Below, in pieces: positions 30,972 to 39,018 of a DNA stretch of 64,000 nucleotides (its first letter is position 1; every line of letters begins with the position of its first letter). The DNA is from a bacterium (lineage in GTDB: Bacteria; CAIWAD01). The notes beneath the pieces were generated by a model, which saw only the letters and a program-made list of their open reading frames with translations, was not told the DNA's origin and did no database searches. Location: assembly GCA_030685015.1 (NCBI GenBank), contig JAUXWS010000100.1, positions 62,001-126,000 on the forward strand, in the 5' to 3' direction. Made by a program: the position numbers and the translations under genes.

Positions 30972-31342
30972 TCCGGATCCTCTACTGCTTCGGGTTGGGG
31001 TTGGTCCACCAGGCTGCCGACGGTGGCCACGTATGCCTTGCGCGCCTTCGCATCCACCAGCACCAGGTCCATGGTGCGCGCAAAGGTCCGCCAGCCGGCG
31101 CGGGGCGTCAGCCAGCAGACTTGGCGGTCGGTGATGCCCTCGACGCGCCGCGGTGGGTTGTCAGCCGCCAGCGGCCAGTGGGCAAAGCGCGCCCAGCATC
31201 CAGCCACGATGGTGGGATTGGCGCTGCGCGGAACCGCGCGCGAGAATGATGTGCTGCCATTGGCGGTCTTGGGGCTTGCGCAAATCGCCACCTGGTCGTG
31301 TGGGATGTCCACCAGGCGCATGATGTCCTTGGTCTTATCCAC
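30968..31342 (-). CDS. Hypothetical protein
   Basis: A 124-residue protein. I chose the GTG at 31342 because GGAG lies nine bases upstream and the overlap with the previous stop (GTGGATAA) is typical of this operon. Contains mixed strands and helices (RQVCWLTPRAGWRTFA, MDLVLVDAKARKAYVATVG). No motif recognised. Confidence 0.5.
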   Translation of the reverse strand: MDKTKDIMRLVDIPHDQVAICASPKTANGSTSFSRAVPRSANPTIVAGCWARFAHWPLAADNPPRRVEGITDRQVCWLTPRAGWRTFARTMDLVLVDAKARKAYVATVGSLVDQPQPEAVEDPE

Positions 31343-31859
31343 GGGGTGTCGCTCCTGCCTTTTCGCTTCCAAGCCGCAGCACGCAGGCGACGAGGACGTG
31401 CAGGCATTGCCCGCGCGTGCACAGGCCGATGTGGGCCTCTTCGGGCTGGCACGCCAGGACCTGGGCCAGCCAGGCGTAGGCGTCCTCCCTTGCGCGTGGG
31501 CGCTCTTCGATGGGCCGGCTGTTCCAGACGAGGTCGAACACGCTGTGCGTGGCGTGCCGCCAGGCGCGCAGGCTGCTGGTGGCGGCCGCGGGTTCCACGG
31601 GCCAGCCGGATGGCTGGGCGCGCACCAGGCCCGTGCACGCTGGGTGGCTGGGGCAGCCCCAGAACAGGCCGTTGTTGCTGTTCTTGAGCGTCATGCGCCG
31701 ATTGCAGCGCGGGCACCTGGGGCGCTCCGCTGCCGGGATGCCCAGGGCATGCGCGAGGTCGCGTGACTGCGCGGGGCACTGTCCAGCTGGCGGGGGTGGC
31801 GGTGGCGTGGTTGGCTTTGTGCCCAAGCCGCCCTTCTTGATGCTACCCTCGTGGATCAT
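31335..31859 (-). CDS. DUF3268-like zinc-finger protein
   Basis: A 174-residue protein. CPRCNRRMTLKNSNNGLFWG with a following CPSHPAC is a topoisomerase-type zinc ribbon, and the next block (SLRAWRHATHSVFDLVW, REDAYAWLAQVLACQPEEAH) matches DUF3268, a zinc-finger-containing family seen in phages and prophages. The N-terminal 35 residues are Pro-rich. Function unknown; nucleic-acid binding is likely from the ribbon. Confidence 0.65.
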   Translation of the reverse strand: MIHEGSIKKGGLGTKPTTPPPPPPAGQCPAQSRDLAHALGIPAAERPRCPRCNRRMTLKNSNNGLFWGCPSHPACTGLVRAQPSGWPVEPAAATSSLRAWRHATHSVFDLVWNSRPIEERPRAREDAYAWLAQVLACQPEEAHIGLCTRGQCLHVLVACVLRLGSEKAGATPRG

Positions 31860-31887
31860 GCGGGCTGGCCGCCAACGACCTGGTGCT

Positions 31888-32397
31888 TCATGCCTTCACC
31901 CTCATTCGATACTCCTCCTCACGGGCATAGGTGCCGGCAAGCGACTGCAGGCCCCTGATTACCCGCATCGCTTCTTCTCGCTCGGGGAAATCGACCCTAC
32001 TCAGGATATTGGATAGGTTGTTCAGGTTGACCTGCAGGTACTGGGCTGGCGTGTAGGTCTTTCGGCGTAGCCACTCTTCTTCGACTTGGCGATTCCACTC
32101 TTCGTCATCGGAGGCACATTCATGAGTCGATTCGTTTGTACTGGCGACATCATTCGTGTTGGAATCCATCAGGTGGTGGTGAGCTTCGTCTATGACAGCA
32201 CCAGGGTGCAGGGAGTCTTCCTTGGCCCTGACGGGTATGCCCTTGCCGAGGACGTCACCTTCGTCGACGGACGTTGGGGTTTTGTCCACGATGGGACAGG
32301 TGATTTCCGTGCGGACTTGTTCGAGCACCTGATTCCCTTCGTTGACTTCCTGCGCAAGGTTGAGGGGTCGCAGAGGTGGAAGCGTTGATGCGGTCAT
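31888..32397 (-). CDS. Hypothetical protein
   Basis: A 169-residue frame starting MTASTLPPLRPLNLAQEV. ATG at 32397 has GGGAGG eight bases upstream, overlapping the end of the protease gene. Residues 1-95 are polar and apparently disordered. Residues 96-169 look like a true helical domain (EEEWLRRKTYTPAQYLQVNL, LQSLAGTYAREEEYRMR). The N-terminal part is antisense to a rightward frame at 32,122-32,388. An internal start at 32169 is possible if the rightward gene is real. Confidence 0.5.
   Translation of the reverse strand: MTASTLPPLRPLNLAQEVNEGNQVLEQVRTEITCPIVDKTPTSVDEGDVLGKGIPVRAKEDSLHPGAVIDEAHHHLMDSNTNDVASTNESTHECASDDEEWNRQVEEEWLRRKTYTPAQYLQVNLNNLSNILSRVDFPEREEAMRVIRGLQSLAGTYAREEEYRMRVKA
32122..32388 (+). 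CDS. Rightward antisense gene with SH3-like sequence
   Basis: An 88-residue frame starting MSRFVCTGDIIRVGIHQVVV. ATG at 32122 has GGAGG seven bases upstream. The sequence alternates hydrophobic and polar residues like a compact beta-barrel (VFLGPDGYALAEDVTFVDGR) and ends in a helix. It looks more protein-like than the opposite strand in the same interval. It is one of two small rightward frames in an otherwise leftward region. Function unknown. Confidence 0.45.
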   Translation: MSRFVCTGDIIRVGIHQVVVSFVYDSTRVQGVFLGPDGYALAEDVTFVDGRWGFVHDGTGDFRADLFEHLIPFVDFLRKVEGSQRWKR

Positions 32398-32398
32398 C

Positions 32399-33817
32399 TC
32401 ATGGCCTCCCGGAAGTCATCGCCGGGCGTCCGCTACCGGGATGCGTGAGGGGGCTCAGGCCCGTAACGAAGCTGCAGGGCTCCACGGGGTAGCGCCGGCC
32501 GGTCTTGTCCACCCAGGTGATGCGCCAGAAGGTGCGCGTGCTAGGCGCCAGGCCGCTGATGGTGTGCTGGGTGTAATGTCCCTGGAGGATGGCGCGGCGC
32601 GCCACGGGCGAGAATTGCGCGTTGTACGCGATGTCCAGCTCGATGCGGGCCATGTCCTGCCGAGGCTTCCAGCGCAGGAGCACGGCGTGGGGTGGGACGT
32701 TGTGATCGCCGTCGCGCGGGGCGATCAGCTCTTCGACGCGCGGTTGGATGCCGACCACCATGCCCTGGACGCTGGTGTAGTCGCGGATCCCGAATGGCGT
32801 GATGCTGTCCAGCGTGTACCAGCCGTTGTAGGACCCGCCCCAGCCGAAGTTGAGGTGCTTGTAGCCGTCGGATCGCCAACCATCCAGGTTGAATGCATGC
32901 CCGCCCGTGGGCCCTTGGCCGCGGTGGACGATGGGCCGGCCGGCCTGCAGCTCTTCTGGGATGAGTGCCTCCCATGTCTCCGGGGGCGTGGAGCTGCGCC
33001 ACACCATGCGCGCCGTGTCGGCATAACGCAGGAAGAGGCGCAGGGCGGACACCACCATGGAGCTCTGGGCGCTGGAGCTGCTCGGGCCGTAATTCATGCG
33101 CACGCCCACGCCGGCCATGTAGAGCAGGCGCGCCACGGCGTCCGTGATGCCGGCGGCGGCCATGTCCTTCCATGCCGGGGTCTCCTCCGCCATGTACATG
33201 GTGATCTGGCCGTACCGATCGTGCTCGTAGCTCTGGACCCGCTGCCCGCGCCAGGGGTGCTGGTGGTGAAAGAGGACCTGGGCCAGGGCGACGGCCACGC
33301 AGCCCACGTAGGCGTGGCCACCAGGCCCTGCGGGATCGCTGGGGCAGTGGGCGTTCCACCCATTGCCCTGGTTCCATCTGGCGGCCAAGAGGGGTTGGAT
33401 CTCGTCGACGGTGGGGGTGGCGGCGCGCCCGTTACTGTCCAGGAGGGCGTCCCACTTCTGGCGGTAGATGTTGCTCCTGGCGGCCTTGTCCGGATCCGCC
33501 TGGCGGGCCAGCAGGATCTCCGTGCCCCAGCCGTGGAGGAGCTCGGCCAGCCCGGGGTGCATGGCCTGGCCGGTGAGGAACTCCCCTGCGGCAGCCCAGC
33601 CCAGGATAGGCTCCGCTTGCATGTCGCCGGCGACGAGGGCGAAGCCAACACCGTCGGACACGATGTGGAGCCCGGGGAGCTCATCATCCAGGGTGATGGT
33701 GTCGAGGACGACGGGTGCCATGCGCACGGCCTCCAGCACGCGGGGGCGCTCGAACCTGGACAGCCACGTGCTGGCGGCCTGCAGGGCAAGCTCGGGGGAA
33801 ACGGGTTCTGCGCTCAT
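32399..33817 (-). CDS. C10 family (streptopain-like) cysteine protease
   Basis: A 472-residue protein of the SpeB/interpain type. Residues 1-125 resemble the propeptide (GFALVAGDMQAEPILGWAA). The catalytic domain has WNQGNGWNAHCP, the nucleophile in YVGCVAVALAQV (Cys about 172), the His in TGGHAFNLDGW (about 305) and HLNFGWGGSYNGWYTLD. A C-terminal Fn3-like domain follows (about 360-460). Known C10 enzymes are usually secreted with a signal peptide; none is visible here, so export would need lysis or another route. Phage-encoded C10 proteases have been reported in Bacteroides. GC content matches the neighbours. Likely a lysogenic-conversion or host-takeover factor. Confidence 0.8.
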   Translation of the reverse strand: MSAEPVSPELALQAASTWLSRFERPRVLEAVRMAPVVLDTITLDDELPGLHIVSDGVGFALVAGDMQAEPILGWAAAGEFLTGQAMHPGLAELLHGWGTEILLARQADPDKAARSNIYRQKWDALLDSNGRAATPTVDEIQPLLAARWNQGNGWNAHCPSDPAGPGGHAYVGCVAVALAQVLFHHQHPWRGQRVQSYEHDRYGQITMYMAEETPAWKDMAAAGITDAVARLLYMAGVGVRMNYGPSSSSAQSSMVVSALRLFLRYADTARMVWRSSTPPETWEALIPEELQAGRPIVHRGQGPTGGHAFNLDGWRSDGYKHLNFGWGGSYNGWYTLDSITPFGIRDYTSVQGMVVGIQPRVEELIAPRDGDHNVPPHAVLLRWKPRQDMARIELDIAYNAQFSPVARRAILQGHYTQHTISGLAPSTRTFWRITWVDKTGRRYPVEPCSFVTGLSPLTHPGSGRPAMTSGRP

Positions 33818-34422
33818 GCGGGGGTCCTTTCAGTCTGCGGGATGGCGGTTGCGGCCGGCTGGCCCAGCGTGCGTAGGTGGAGGTCGACGGCACCGGTCAG
33901 ATCTGCGATGTCCATGGCAAGGCCAAGGACGTCGTGGTGGGCTGGCATTGGCCACCAGGTGGCGGGGAGCTCCGTGCCCTCGGCCGGCGGCGTCGACCAG
34001 CTGGTGCGGCCGATGATGCCCATGGCCTGAAGGGCTGCCAGGGCGTTCACCACTTGGGTCGTGGACAAGCGGGTGACCAGGGACAGCCCGCGCGTGGCGG
34101 ATCGCTGGGGTCCCATGAGGCAGATGGCGCCCAGCACGCGGCGATGGGTGGGGCCAAGCCCGTCAAGTGCCGTGGTGGGGCGCAGCAGGCCATCAGCCGG
34201 GGCCTGTGCAGCGATCCACTCCGCGTCGGCCCTGTGCCGCAATTGCTCGTAGGTCTCGTTGTAGCGGCCGACACAGGCAATGGCGCGTCCACACGCTGGG
34301 CACCAGCGCAGTTCGACGGCGGTCTTGGGTGGGTCGGTTTCCATGAGGGGATAGCTCAAGTGGCGCATGGTGTTTGGGTTGCTGCAGGCGCAGGGCCCGG
34401 GCTGGTCAAGGCATTCCTTCAC
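33814..34422 (-). CDS. Zinc-ribbon and winged-helix-like protein
   Basis: A 202-residue protein. The GTG at 34422 has GGAGA upstream. The N-terminus has CACSN and a CPACGRAIAC ribbon (about 41-50). Residues about 90-145 look like a winged helix (THRRVLGAICLMG, TTQVVNALAALQAMGIIGR), a DNA-binding fold. The C-terminal helix is followed by a short tail. A regulator is plausible. The stop overlaps the start of the C10 protease gene, so it may be co-expressed with it. Confidence 0.55.
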   Translation of the reverse strand: MKECLDQPGPCACSNPNTMRHLSYPLMETDPPKTAVELRWCPACGRAIACVGRYNETYEQLRHRADAEWIAAQAPADGLLRPTTALDGLGPTHRRVLGAICLMGPQRSATRGLSLVTRLSTTQVVNALAALQAMGIIGRTSWSTPPAEGTELPATWWPMPAHHDVLGLAMDIADLTGAVDLHLRTLGQPAATAIPQTERTPA

Positions 34423-34426
34423 GTGA

Positions 34427-34810
34427 TCATTCTCCTTCGACTGGTCGGGTCATGGCTCGGCTGATCGCGCGGCCCGTTGCGATGAACCAGGTGTCGCTGT
34501 GGGGCGGGATGTTCGCCGGGTTGTGGGCTTGGTCGGCTTGGCGGCGCTGGACGTCCACCAGCCCATGTTCGCAGCAGGTGTCCCACAGGCGCAGGCGGCG
34601 TCCGGGCTCGCCGGTTGCCAGCTGCTCTCTGATCTCCAGCTGAGTGAGGTGCGGGCGCAGGGCGTCCACCAGATCCTCCAGCAGGCGCTCGGCATAGGAT
34701 CGCGGCAGGTCGGGCAGGTGGCGGTCGGGGATTTCCGCCTTCCAGCAGATGATGAGCGTGCAGTCCATCACGAGACGCGCACCGCGATCGGTTGGAAGCC
34801 CAGGGCTCAT
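34427..34810 (-). CDS. Hypothetical protein
   Basis: A 127-residue protein. ATG at 34810 overlaps the upstream stop (ATGA); a second ATG at 34768 is an alternative start. It contains a helical middle (SYAERLLEDLVDALRPHLTQ) and a C-terminal part with WFIATGRAISRAM. Two Cys adjacent at the centre (DTCCEHG). No family recognised. Confidence 0.55.
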   Translation of the reverse strand: MSPGLPTDRGARLVMDCTLIICWKAEIPDRHLPDLPRSYAERLLEDLVDALRPHLTQLEIREQLATGEPGRRLRLWDTCCEHGLVDVQRRQADQAHNPANIPPHSDTWFIATGRAISRAMTRPVEGE

Positions 34811-35091
34811 GGGTTGGTCCTAGCGGGGATGGCGGTCCAGTCTTGTGTGCGCAGCCAGGCCAGCAGGTCGATGCCGTCCATCGTGCCCTTCTGCCAGTGG
34901 GTGTCGATGTGCTTGCGAACGCGGGCCCGGGCGCGGCGCTGACGCACCTCGGGGGGAAGCTTCTGGTTCATCCGCTTGGCGATGGCCATGGCGCCGGCGC
35001 GCATTGCTTTGTCGATGGCGATCAGGCTTTCGGTGGTTCCGATGTAGGGCCGGCCCAGGAAGAAGTGCCCGGTTGCGGGGTGACTAGCCAT
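34807..35091 (-). CDS. Hypothetical basic protein
   Basis: A 94-residue basic helical protein (MASHPATGHFFLGRPYIGTT...). ATG at 35091 has GGGAG upstream. The core (MAIAKRMNQKLPPEVRQRRA) is rich in Arg and Lys and could bind nucleic acid. It is coupled to both neighbours by short overlaps. No family recognised. Confidence 0.55.
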   Translation of the reverse strand: MASHPATGHFFLGRPYIGTTESLIAIDKAMRAGAMAIAKRMNQKLPPEVRQRRARARVRKHIDTHWQKGTMDGIDLLAWLRTQDWTAIPARTNP

Positions 35092-35509
35092 GGATGTCGT
35101 CTCCCTTGCGCTGGGCATGCTGGGCGGCGTGAATGGCTCGTGTGATGCGCTTGGTGGCGTTCAGGACGTGGATCTGATTGTGGTAGATGGGCCCACCGGC
35201 AGTGACGGTATCCTGCAGGCAGCCCTTGACCAGGTCGTGCAGCTGGTTCTTGCGCAGGCCCCTGCATCGCAAGGCCACCAGGTGGGGTAGCTCGTCCCAG
35301 GACGTGTAGCGGGCGACATGCAGGGCGTCCATGATGTCGGCGAGCACCTCGGCCGCGCTCTTGGTGCTGGGCGGGGAGCCTTTGGTGGGTGCTGGCTGCT
35401 GCTCGGCTTTCGACTCGGCCTTCGGCTCGGCCTGCTGCTCGCAGACCTCGTTTACCAGGAATCTGTCGCCTGGGAGCAGGTCGTTGCGTCTGGAGCGATT
35501 GGGCGTCAT
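35084..35509 (-). CDS. Hypothetical protein
   Basis: A 141-residue protein. ATG at 35509 overlaps the stop of the HU-like gene (ATGA). A disordered Gln/Glu/Ala-rich stretch (about 20-50) joins two helical parts; the second contains LRKNQLHDLVKGCLQDTV and HVLNATKRITRAIHAAQHAQ. No motif recognised. Confidence 0.55.
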   Translation of the reverse strand: MTPNRSRRNDLLPGDRFLVNEVCEQQAEPKAESKAEQQPAPTKGSPPSTKSAAEVLADIMDALHVARYTSWDELPHLVALRCRGLRKNQLHDLVKGCLQDTVTAGGPIYHNQIHVLNATKRITRAIHAAQHAQRKGDDIHG

Positions 35510-35796
35510 GACGCACAGCCCTTCCTGCGCGCGTTGGCGGTTCTGGCTCTCAGGTGGGCACGCAGGAGGGGCGAGGGGCTGAAGGCAATCTGATGTTTGT
35601 CCTGGCCTTTCCAGGGCCGAACCCGGCACGCGAGGATGCCGATGTGCTCCAGGCTCAGGGCGTCACCGGGCTGCAGCGTCTCGGTCAAGTCCAGCATGGC
35701 CCGGATCACGTCGCCCACCGCCCGTTGCCCATCGCGCGCCGAGTATCCGTAGGCGGCGCGCAGGCGTTTGACCAGGTCCTTCTTCGAGTAGTTCAT
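35506..35796 (-). CDS. HU/IHF-like DNA-binding protein
   Basis: A 96-residue protein starting MNYSKKDLVKRLRAAYGYSA. The N-terminal two helices and the following GDALSLEHIGILACRVRPWK match the HU/IHF pattern, in which the strand after 'G-D' leads into the DNA-binding arm. ATG at 35796 is preferred over the long upstream frame, with GAGG seven bases before it. HU-like proteins bend DNA and assist recombination, replication or packaging. The arm region is slightly shortened compared with typical 90-residue HU. Confidence 0.65.
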   Translation of the reverse strand: MNYSKKDLVKRLRAAYGYSARDGQRAVGDVIRAMLDLTETLQPGDALSLEHIGILACRVRPWKGQDKHQIAFSPSPLLRAHLRARTANARRKGCAS

Positions 35797-35854
35797 GCAG
35801 TGTCCTCGCATGGAGAGTGCCGGGGCCGCGGGCGCCCCGGCCGTCCGGGGTGGG

Positions 35855-36460
35855 CTATTCGCCGAAAGGATCGCCGGCTTCCGGCGCCTGCGTTCCCGCG
35901 TCGTCCTCGGGTTCGGGCACGGGTTGGCTGCGACGACGGCTGGGGGGCATGGGCAGCACCAGGGCGGGTGCCTTGCCGGCATCGTCTCCGTCTCCGTCTC
36001 CGTCTCCGGCGGCGGCTCCGGCTGCGGCATCCTGGCCCGTGGGCTTGCCCAGTTCGATGAGGGTCACGCGGCCGGTGAGCTCGTCGAAGTCCGCGCGGTA
36101 GTGGAACTCCTGCATGAACAGGGGGTAGCGCTTGCGCATGGCGTTCAGGTCATCGCCGGGCTGGCGCAGCTTGACCAGCAGTCCCTCCACGTAGGCGATC
36201 GTGGCCTGGCAGCGGATCACGTCGTTCATCTTCTCGCAGGACTTCAAGGCCACGGCCGCGGCATTTGAGTCGGCCAGCATGCTGCCGAAGATGGCGGGCC
36301 AGCCTGGGCTACTGGTGGTGGCCCGGAAGGTGAACGCCTCCTTCAGCAGGCGGTCATAGGCGTCCACGTCCGCGTTGGGTGGTTTCCCCTCTTGCCCTTC
36401 ATTTGCTGCCTTCAGCCGGTCCGGATCGGGCTGGCGGGGTTCGCGCTTCTCGTGTCTCAT
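35855..36460 (-). CDS. Hypothetical protein
   Basis: A 201-residue protein. ATG at 36460 has GGAG six bases upstream. The centre is helical (LKSCEKMNDVIRCQATIAYV, NAMRKRYPLFMQEF). The C-terminal 60 residues are a low-complexity Gly/Asp/Pro-rich tail with a run of alternating Gly-Asp encoded by a simple GTCTCC-type repeat at about 35,985-36,008. Function unknown. Confidence 0.6.
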   Translation of the reverse strand: MRHEKREPRQPDPDRLKAANEGQEGKPPNADVDAYDRLLKEAFTFRATTSSPGWPAIFGSMLADSNAAAVALKSCEKMNDVIRCQATIAYVEGLLVKLRQPGDDLNAMRKRYPLFMQEFHYRADFDELTGRVTLIELGKPTGQDAAAGAAAGDGDGDGDDAGKAPALVLPMPPSRRRSQPVPEPEDDAGTQAPEAGDPFGE

Positions 36461-36479
36461 GTGGGTCTCCATTTGGGTG

Positions 36480-36971
36480 TTACTGGTGGTGTGCATTTGG
36501 CGGGGGCGTGGCCTCGTCGCCACGATAGGCGGACAAGGCGACATCCAGAGTGGTGACGGCGTCATCGCGCAGGGTCGCGTCGCGGCGGGTTTCGGGGTGC
36601 ATGACCGCCAGCAGCTCGCGCGCGCCGGCGAGGGCGTTCAGCATATTGGCCATGCGCAGGAGCAGGGATTCCCGGGCGCGCTTGTCGTCCAGGGCCGCGC
36701 CTTCCTGCACGCGCTCGCGCAACACGGCGGCTTCCAAGTGGCCCATCTCGCCCGTGCCCAGGATCACTTCGGCCAGCAGGGTTAACACGGCTGCAGCGGC
36801 CTCGGACTGCGCAGCCGTGGGCAGGGCGGCGTCCGACAAGCCGCGCGCCAGGCTGCGGCGCCACAAGGCGCGGTCGGAAGCCAGCCGGCGGCGCAGGTGG
36901 ATGCGGAACCAGATGATGGCCGTGGCCACGGTGATGGCGACCAGCGCCAGGCAGGTGAGGGGGTGGATCAT
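36480..36971 (-). CDS. Hypothetical membrane-anchored protein
   Basis: A 163-residue protein with one N-terminal transmembrane segment (LTCLALVAITVATAIIWF, about 5-22), followed by a basic stretch and a helical, Ala/Leu-rich cytoplasmic domain. The short ends and the position in the leftward operon give no function. It could be a superinfection or membrane-remodelling protein, but that is speculation. Confidence 0.6.
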   Translation of the reverse strand: MIHPLTCLALVAITVATAIIWFRIHLRRRLASDRALWRRSLARGLSDAALPTAAQSEAAAAVLTLLAEVILGTGEMGHLEAAVLRERVQEGAALDDKRARESLLLRMANMLNALAGARELLAVMHPETRRDATLRDDAVTTLDVALSAYRGDEATPPPNAHHQ

Positions 36972-37234
36972 GGGGTTGGCTCCTGTCGATGGGAGAGGAT
37001 GAAGTCAGCGACGTCGATGGCGCGGTAGAGGACGGCCTTGCAAACCTTGGTGTGGGCGATTCCAAGTCGCCCTGCTTGCCTACGGGTTCGAAGCGTGATG
37101 GGGCTGATGCGCAATACCTTAGCCAGTTCGTTCTCAGTTAGAAACGTTGGCAAGGCCGGCGAGGCGTAGCCGAGCTCTGCGTAGATGGCGGTGATGAGGT
37201 CCTGGCGCTGCGCGTCTCTGGTGGTGGTTGTCAT
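36968..37234 (-). CDS. Helix-turn-helix protein (excisionase/MerR-like)
   Basis: An 88-residue protein. Residues about 28-80 (FLTENELAKVLRISPITLRT, then VLYRAIDVADFILS) match the short winged HTH of phage excisionases and HTH_17 proteins. The N-terminal 25 residues are an extra helix. A role as excisionase or transcriptional switch is plausible, though it lies 16 kb from the integrase. Coupled by ATGA overlap to both neighbours. Confidence 0.65.
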   Translation of the reverse strand: MTTTTRDAQRQDLITAIYAELGYASPALPTFLTENELAKVLRISPITLRTRRQAGRLGIAHTKVCKAVLYRAIDVADFILSHRQEPTP

Positions 37235-37467
37235 CGTGCTGCCACCAGGCGGTTGATGCGCCTGGAGGCCCTTGCCATCTGGCGGCGTGTTCTTGCCAGC
37301 TGCTTCGTGCGGGACCGCCCGCGGCGCACCTTGGCACGACTTGCCTTGCGCAGGCGCTGTTCGGATTCAGTCAACCGAGGGGTGGCAGGTTTGCGGCGCG
37401 GGGATTGCCGGGGGCTGTTGGCCATCATCAGCGCCGTGGCCAAGAGGCCCATGCTGTGCGCGCTCAC
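37231..37467 (-). CDS. Small very basic protein
   Basis: A 78-residue protein with about a third Arg/Lys (LRKASRAKVRRGRSRTKQLA). ATG at 37467 overlaps the upstream stop. Its charge suggests nucleic-acid binding. The composition is low-complexity, so it might also be a non-functional frame, but the precise overlaps with both neighbours favour a gene. Confidence 0.5.
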   Translation of the reverse strand: MSAHSMGLLATALMMANSPRQSPRRKPATPRLTESEQRLRKASRAKVRRGRSRTKQLARTRRQMARASRRINRLVAAR

Positions 37468-37889
37468 GCGTGGCCTCCTTCCATCAGCGGGTCGATGCCG
37501 TGGGGGCGCGCGCTGGGCGTGGTGTCCTCTTCTTCGATCCCTGATTCGGGCAAAGTCTCTAGGGTGTAGACCGGGATCCCGCGCTCCATGGCGTCTGCGT
37601 ACTCATCGCGGCATCCTTGGCTCCGTGTCCAATCGCCTGCCATGAGCACGGCTTCGCAGGTTCGCATGAGGCCCAGTGTGCCAGCCAGCCAGAGCTCGTT
37701 GTCGATCTCGGGCGCCAGCCGGTCAAACCCGCCCGTGTTGACCGTGGGCATGACGGGGTACCAGCCGCGCCTGGCGGCCGCAAGGCCAGCCAGCTTGGCG
37801 CCCTGGACGTGCATGTCCGTCAGCTCGGGCGAGCCCGCCGTGTAGGGGTGCGCGATGTAGCAGCGCGGGGGGATGAAGGGGTGATGCAA
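37464..37889 (-). CDS. DUF4406-like (nucleoside deoxyribosyltransferase-like) protein
   Basis: A 141-residue protein of the DUF4406 type, related to nucleoside 2-deoxyribosyltransferases. CYIAHPYTAG near the N-terminus is the nucleotide-binding strand-loop. LAAARRGWYPVMPTV and CEAVLMAGDWTRSQGCRDEY (substrate and catalytic Glu region) complete the pattern. Phages often carry this family in nucleotide-metabolism or accessory regions. It is the first gene of a leftward run and starts 22 bases after one copy of the 46-bp repeat, so it probably follows a promoter. Confidence 0.7.
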   Translation of the reverse strand: MHHPFIPPRCYIAHPYTAGSPELTDMHVQGAKLAGLAAARRGWYPVMPTVNTGGFDRLAPEIDNELWLAGTLGLMRTCEAVLMAGDWTRSQGCRDEYADAMERGIPVYTLETLPESGIEEEDTTPSARPHGIDPLMEGGHA

Positions 37890-37911
37890 GGGTCAGCCTC
37901 CGCCATTGGTG

Positions 37912-37957
37912 TTTCCCACCAACTGCGAGGCGAAAAGGGCGTTTTTGGACAGGGGGT
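37912..37957 (-). promoter_or_regulatory. 46-bp intergenic repeat, copy 1
   Basis: Identical over 46 bp to 50,074-50,119. In the leftward direction it begins ACCCCCTGTCC and ends GGTGGGAAA. It lies between the stop of one gene (37972) and the start of the next (37889). No strong T-run or long stem is visible, so a promoter or operator is more likely than a terminator. Confidence 0.65.
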
Positions 37958-37971
37958 GAGAAAAACTTCAG

Positions 37972-38379
37972 CTAGATCGGCATGATCTCGGCTTTCCAGG
38001 AACGCCGGATGATTACGATCTCGGCCGTCCGTGGAGATTGAAAGGCGGCCATTGGGCCCAGCTTGCGGCCTTCGCTTAGGTCGTCCATCAGGTCATGCAG
38101 CATGATCATGCCTGCCCGGCGGAACACGGCCCATGCGGCGCGCTGGCCATACTTGCTGCGGCCGGCAGCGATGTAGGCCTTCCGTGCACGGCGGATGAGG
38201 GCTTCCAGCCAATCCTCCCTGGCAAGGCCCGCACAGCAATGCTGCTTGACGGCGTCCAGATACGTGTAGCCCGATTCGTCCACGCCAAAGGCGGCCAGGA
38301 ACTCCCAGTTGAGCCAGCGCGGCTCCGTGTTCACGTCGTGGCGCACGTGCTTGCGGCGTGGGGTCGATGGCTTCGCCAT
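37972..38379 (-). CDS. Hypothetical protein
   Basis: A 135-residue basic, helical protein (MAKPSTPRRKHVRHDVNTEP...). ATG at 38379 is preferred; a TTG at 38388 lies nearer a GGAGG. It contains YLDAVKQHCCAGLAREDWLE and RRAGMIMLHDLMDDLSEG. It is the last gene of the upstream leftward run, before the 46-bp repeat. Family unknown. Confidence 0.55.
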   Translation of the reverse strand: MAKPSTPRRKHVRHDVNTEPRWLNWEFLAAFGVDESGYTYLDAVKQHCCAGLAREDWLEALIRRARKAYIAAGRSKYGQRAAWAVFRRAGMIMLHDLMDDLSEGRKLGPMAAFQSPRTAEIVIIRRSWKAEIMPI

Positions 38380-38406
38380 GGCGGGCAAGGCCCTCCGGAT
38401 GGGTGG

Positions 38407-39018
38407 CTACGCTATCTCTCGCTGAAGCGCCATGGCCGCGTCCAGCAGGCGCAGGGCCTGGTCGCGTTCCAGCGGACGCGGCCAGCTGCCAATCACGGTC
38501 TGGCCATCCGCCAGGGACTGCAGGACATCAGCGGCCGCGGCCAGGCAATCCGCCTGCACCTCCATGAGCAACTGCAGCCGCAGGGGAAGCGGCTGCGCGG
38601 CGCTGGCCAGGATGCAGACCTGGTGGACGCTTCGGATCCGATCGCCCAGCACGGCTGGCGGGGAAGCCCGCACCTGCTCGATGATGGTCTCGAACTCGCG
38701 CGCCAGCTGCGCGGCCTCCTCCTGCGCTTGCGCCTGGACGAAGGCCCGACGGAGGAGATTGCGCGCGCTGATGCGCTCCGCCCTGCCCGAGTCCTCCCCG
38801 GACACGAGAAGGTCGCGTGCCGCCAGCTCATGCCTCTGCCGGGTCAGGAAATAGGCGCCGCGGATGTCGCGCGTGGAAAACGGTTGCAGGCGCCCGAGCT
38901 TCTCGTCCAGGGACAGGGCCTGCCGATCCAGTAGCTGCAGGATCTCCCAGGCGCCCGGCGTGGCGAAGAAGGCCGGCCGCTCGCCGGATGGCCATCGGTC
39001 GATGGCGTCAGTTGGCAC
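38407..39018 (-). CDS. Hypothetical helical protein coupled to the ATPase gene
   Basis: A 203-residue, nearly all-helical protein. GTG at 39018 has GAGG six bases upstream and overlaps the ATPase stop; ATG at 39033 is the alternative. Blocks such as AFVQAQAQEEAAQLAREFET and LPLRLQLLMEVQADCLAAAA suggest a helical bundle. Because it is translationally coupled to the RecF/SMC-like ATPase, it may be its partner. No family recognised. Confidence 0.55.
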   Translation of the reverse strand: MPTDAIDRWPSGERPAFFATPGAWEILQLLDRQALSLDEKLGRLQPFSTRDIRGAYFLTRQRHELAARDLLVSGEDSGRAERISARNLLRRAFVQAQAQEEAAQLAREFETIIEQVRASPPAVLGDRIRSVHQVCILASAAQPLPLRLQLLMEVQADCLAAAADVLQSLADGQTVIGSWPRPLERDQALRLLDAAMALQREIA

